Shown: one piece after another, positions 33,584 to 34,383 of the stretch
How the letters are laid out: the number at the start of each line of letters is the position of its first letter
Numbering within the stretch: position 1 is the first letter of the stretch
Assembly: GCF_000300535.1 (NCBI RefSeq)
Contig: NZ_AMSH01000037.1
Coordinates: 1-34,383, forward strand
Direction of reading: 5' to 3'
DNA length: 34,383 bases
From: Bacillus xiamenensis
Lineage (GTDB): Bacteria; Bacillota; Bacilli; Bacillales; Bacillaceae
The notes under the pieces: model-generated
Seen by the model: the letters and a program-made list of their open reading frames with translations, nothing else
What the model was told of the DNA's origin: nothing
Database searches by the model: none
Made by a program: the position numbers and the translations under genes

Positions 33584-33953
33584 CAAAATCTTCAACCTTT
33601 CGACGTATATTATCATAATAAATCTACCCTTAAAAAACAATTGTTTTTTTGAGAGAAACACTATTAACAAAATATTCTGACACAAAAAGAAATTCAAATT
33701 ATTTTATATTGATATACTTAATCGAGGTTTTCATGACCCTCACTTAAAAGAAAATAACCACCCTTTAAACCCTCTCTCCTTTTACAAACCATTCTCATCA
33801 GAAAAGCATCTGATCTTTTCTAAAGTCACCAATTTGACAGCTGCGAGCATCACTCCAGACAATTGTCTTAAATTCATACAAGACTTATCGACCCTTTCCC
33901 AAAACAGCACATAAGACCTCGCAGCCAAAGCTGTTCATACAAATGTATATAGA
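33584..33953. other. Intergenic region upstream of the permease
   Basis: It contains the A/T palindrome around CAATTG at about 33632-33650 and should carry the permease promoter. From 33721 to 33953 I see no gene, RNA or repeat I can support. Confidence 0.4.
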
Positions 33954-33980
33954 ACAAAAAAAGACCGCTCACACGGTCTT
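33954..33980 (-). terminator. Terminator of the broken membrane-protein gene
   Basis: AAGACCG (33961-33967) pairs with CGGTCTT (33974-33980), and a T-run follows on the minus strand. The stop codon of the gene fragment lies in its loop. Confidence 0.8.
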
Positions 33981-34352
33981 CTCATCCACATCCTCAATAC
34001 GAAAACCATCTGCCCATACCGGGCCACGACCGCCAAGCAACCTCCCAAAACGAATGGATTCAGCTGAAATGCTGCCTAGAACACCTTACTTTGATAAATG
34101 ACAGTAGAAAGTCTCCAAGACATCAGGTAGATCAACATAATCAGCACAGCTGACCCAGTATATAAAATTGGAATCGATACATTCATCACAAAATAAGTGA
34201 TCGCACTGAAACGCTCCGCTAAATAGGCCACAATCGGCGGCCCTATACCAGATAAAATGATAAAGTCAATGATCACTGCCGTTGATATAGCCGGGCTTCA
34301 GAATATAAAACAATGGAAAGGTAAACGCCGCAAACAGTAAAACAGCCCGCTG
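33969..34352 (-). pseudogene. Broken membrane-protein (permease-like) gene
   Basis: Three consecutive pieces on the minus strand read as one protein in different frames: QRAVLLFAAFTFPLFYILK..., then IDFIILSGIGPPIVAYLAER to VIYQSKV, then LGSISAESIRFGRLLGGRGP to EDVDEKTV and stop. Frame changes fall near 34280 and near 34083. The 5' end is cut at 34352 by an IS end. It has at least three membrane segments and ends at a normal terminator, so it was once a real gene. Which permease it was I cannot say. One sequencing error could explain one shift but not the truncation. Confidence 0.55.
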
Positions 34353-34383
34353 TGAAGTGCACCCCAAATATTAGACACAGTCT
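34353..34383. mobile_element. Terminal end of an IS3-family element, running off the window
   Basis: From TGAAGTGCACCCCAAAT at 34353 to ATTAGACACAG the sequence has the look of IS3/IS150-type terminal inverted repeats (TG-start, GTGCACCCC, TTAGACAC). It directly interrupts the membrane-protein gene. Only 31 bases are visible. Confidence 0.6.

Noticed and set aside
1-34383. CRISPR arrays, tRNA or rRNA genes, integrase genes
   Set aside because: No spaced repeats, no cloverleaf-like or rRNA sequence, and no tyrosine or serine recombinase frame were seen.

Overview
The window looks like a chromosomal segment of a Bacillus of the pumilus/safensis/altitudinis type. The core genes read like close relatives of B. 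subtilis genes (pbuE with its adenine riboswitch, the yrkDEFHIJ sulfur cluster, yyaL, glpT-glpQ, an AapA/AlaP-type permease). Start signals (GGAGG-type ribosome sites, several TTG/GTG starts) are typical of low-GC Firmicutes. Moderate-GC core stretches alternate with clearly AT-richer accessory blocks.

Layout. 1-3560: an AT-rich accessory block with a TagF-like polyol-phosphate transferase gene between decayed IS3-family remnants. 3586-8579: core genes for an aldo/keto reductase, DUF523 protein, small membrane protein, MarR regulator, GNAT acetyltransferase, MaoC-like hydratase and the purine efflux pump PbuE. 8579-10590: back-to-back RNA-controlled genes, pbuE (adenine riboswitch) and a short eukaryote-like prolyl-tRNA synthetase (T-box with a proline CCU specifier). 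10780-15105: a 58-aa Cys-rich protein, then the persulfide/sulfur operon yrkD-yrkE-rhodanese-yrkF-yrkH-yrkI-yrkJ, with three near-identical CstR-type operators placed on its two promoters. 15297-20203: an accessory export cassette (permease-like protein, lipoprotein, secreted peptide, two ABC permeases, ABC ATPase, anchored protein). 20337-28641: the yyaL locus, which has been opened by accessory cassettes. 28794-33520: a SurA_N lipoprotein, glpT, glpQ and an amino-acid permease. 33969-34383: a broken membrane-protein gene cut by the end of another IS3-type element.

The most interesting structure is at yyaL. The native 5' part (24082-24254) and native 3' part (26740-28641) are separated by 2,496 bp. 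Both junctions carry the same 11-bp sequence, TGCCACTGGTG, which encodes part of the CHWC active-site motif. Joining the two halves at this repeat restores one 687-codon frame. The inserted DNA carries a dGTP triphosphohydrolase-like HD protein, a CCA-adding-enzyme-like nucleotidyltransferase head domain 12 bp downstream, a strong terminator, and its own divergent copy of the yyaL 5' end. No recombinase is encoded. A third, highly decayed yyaL 5' end lies at 20337-20400, ahead of a second cassette (MmyB-like regulator plus FabF-like synthase). I infer repeated cassette insertion at one gene, each cassette bringing a replacement gene head. The dGTPase/nucleotidyltransferase pair is the best candidate for an undescribed, possibly antiphage, system. 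No tRNA, rRNA or CRISPR array was seen.
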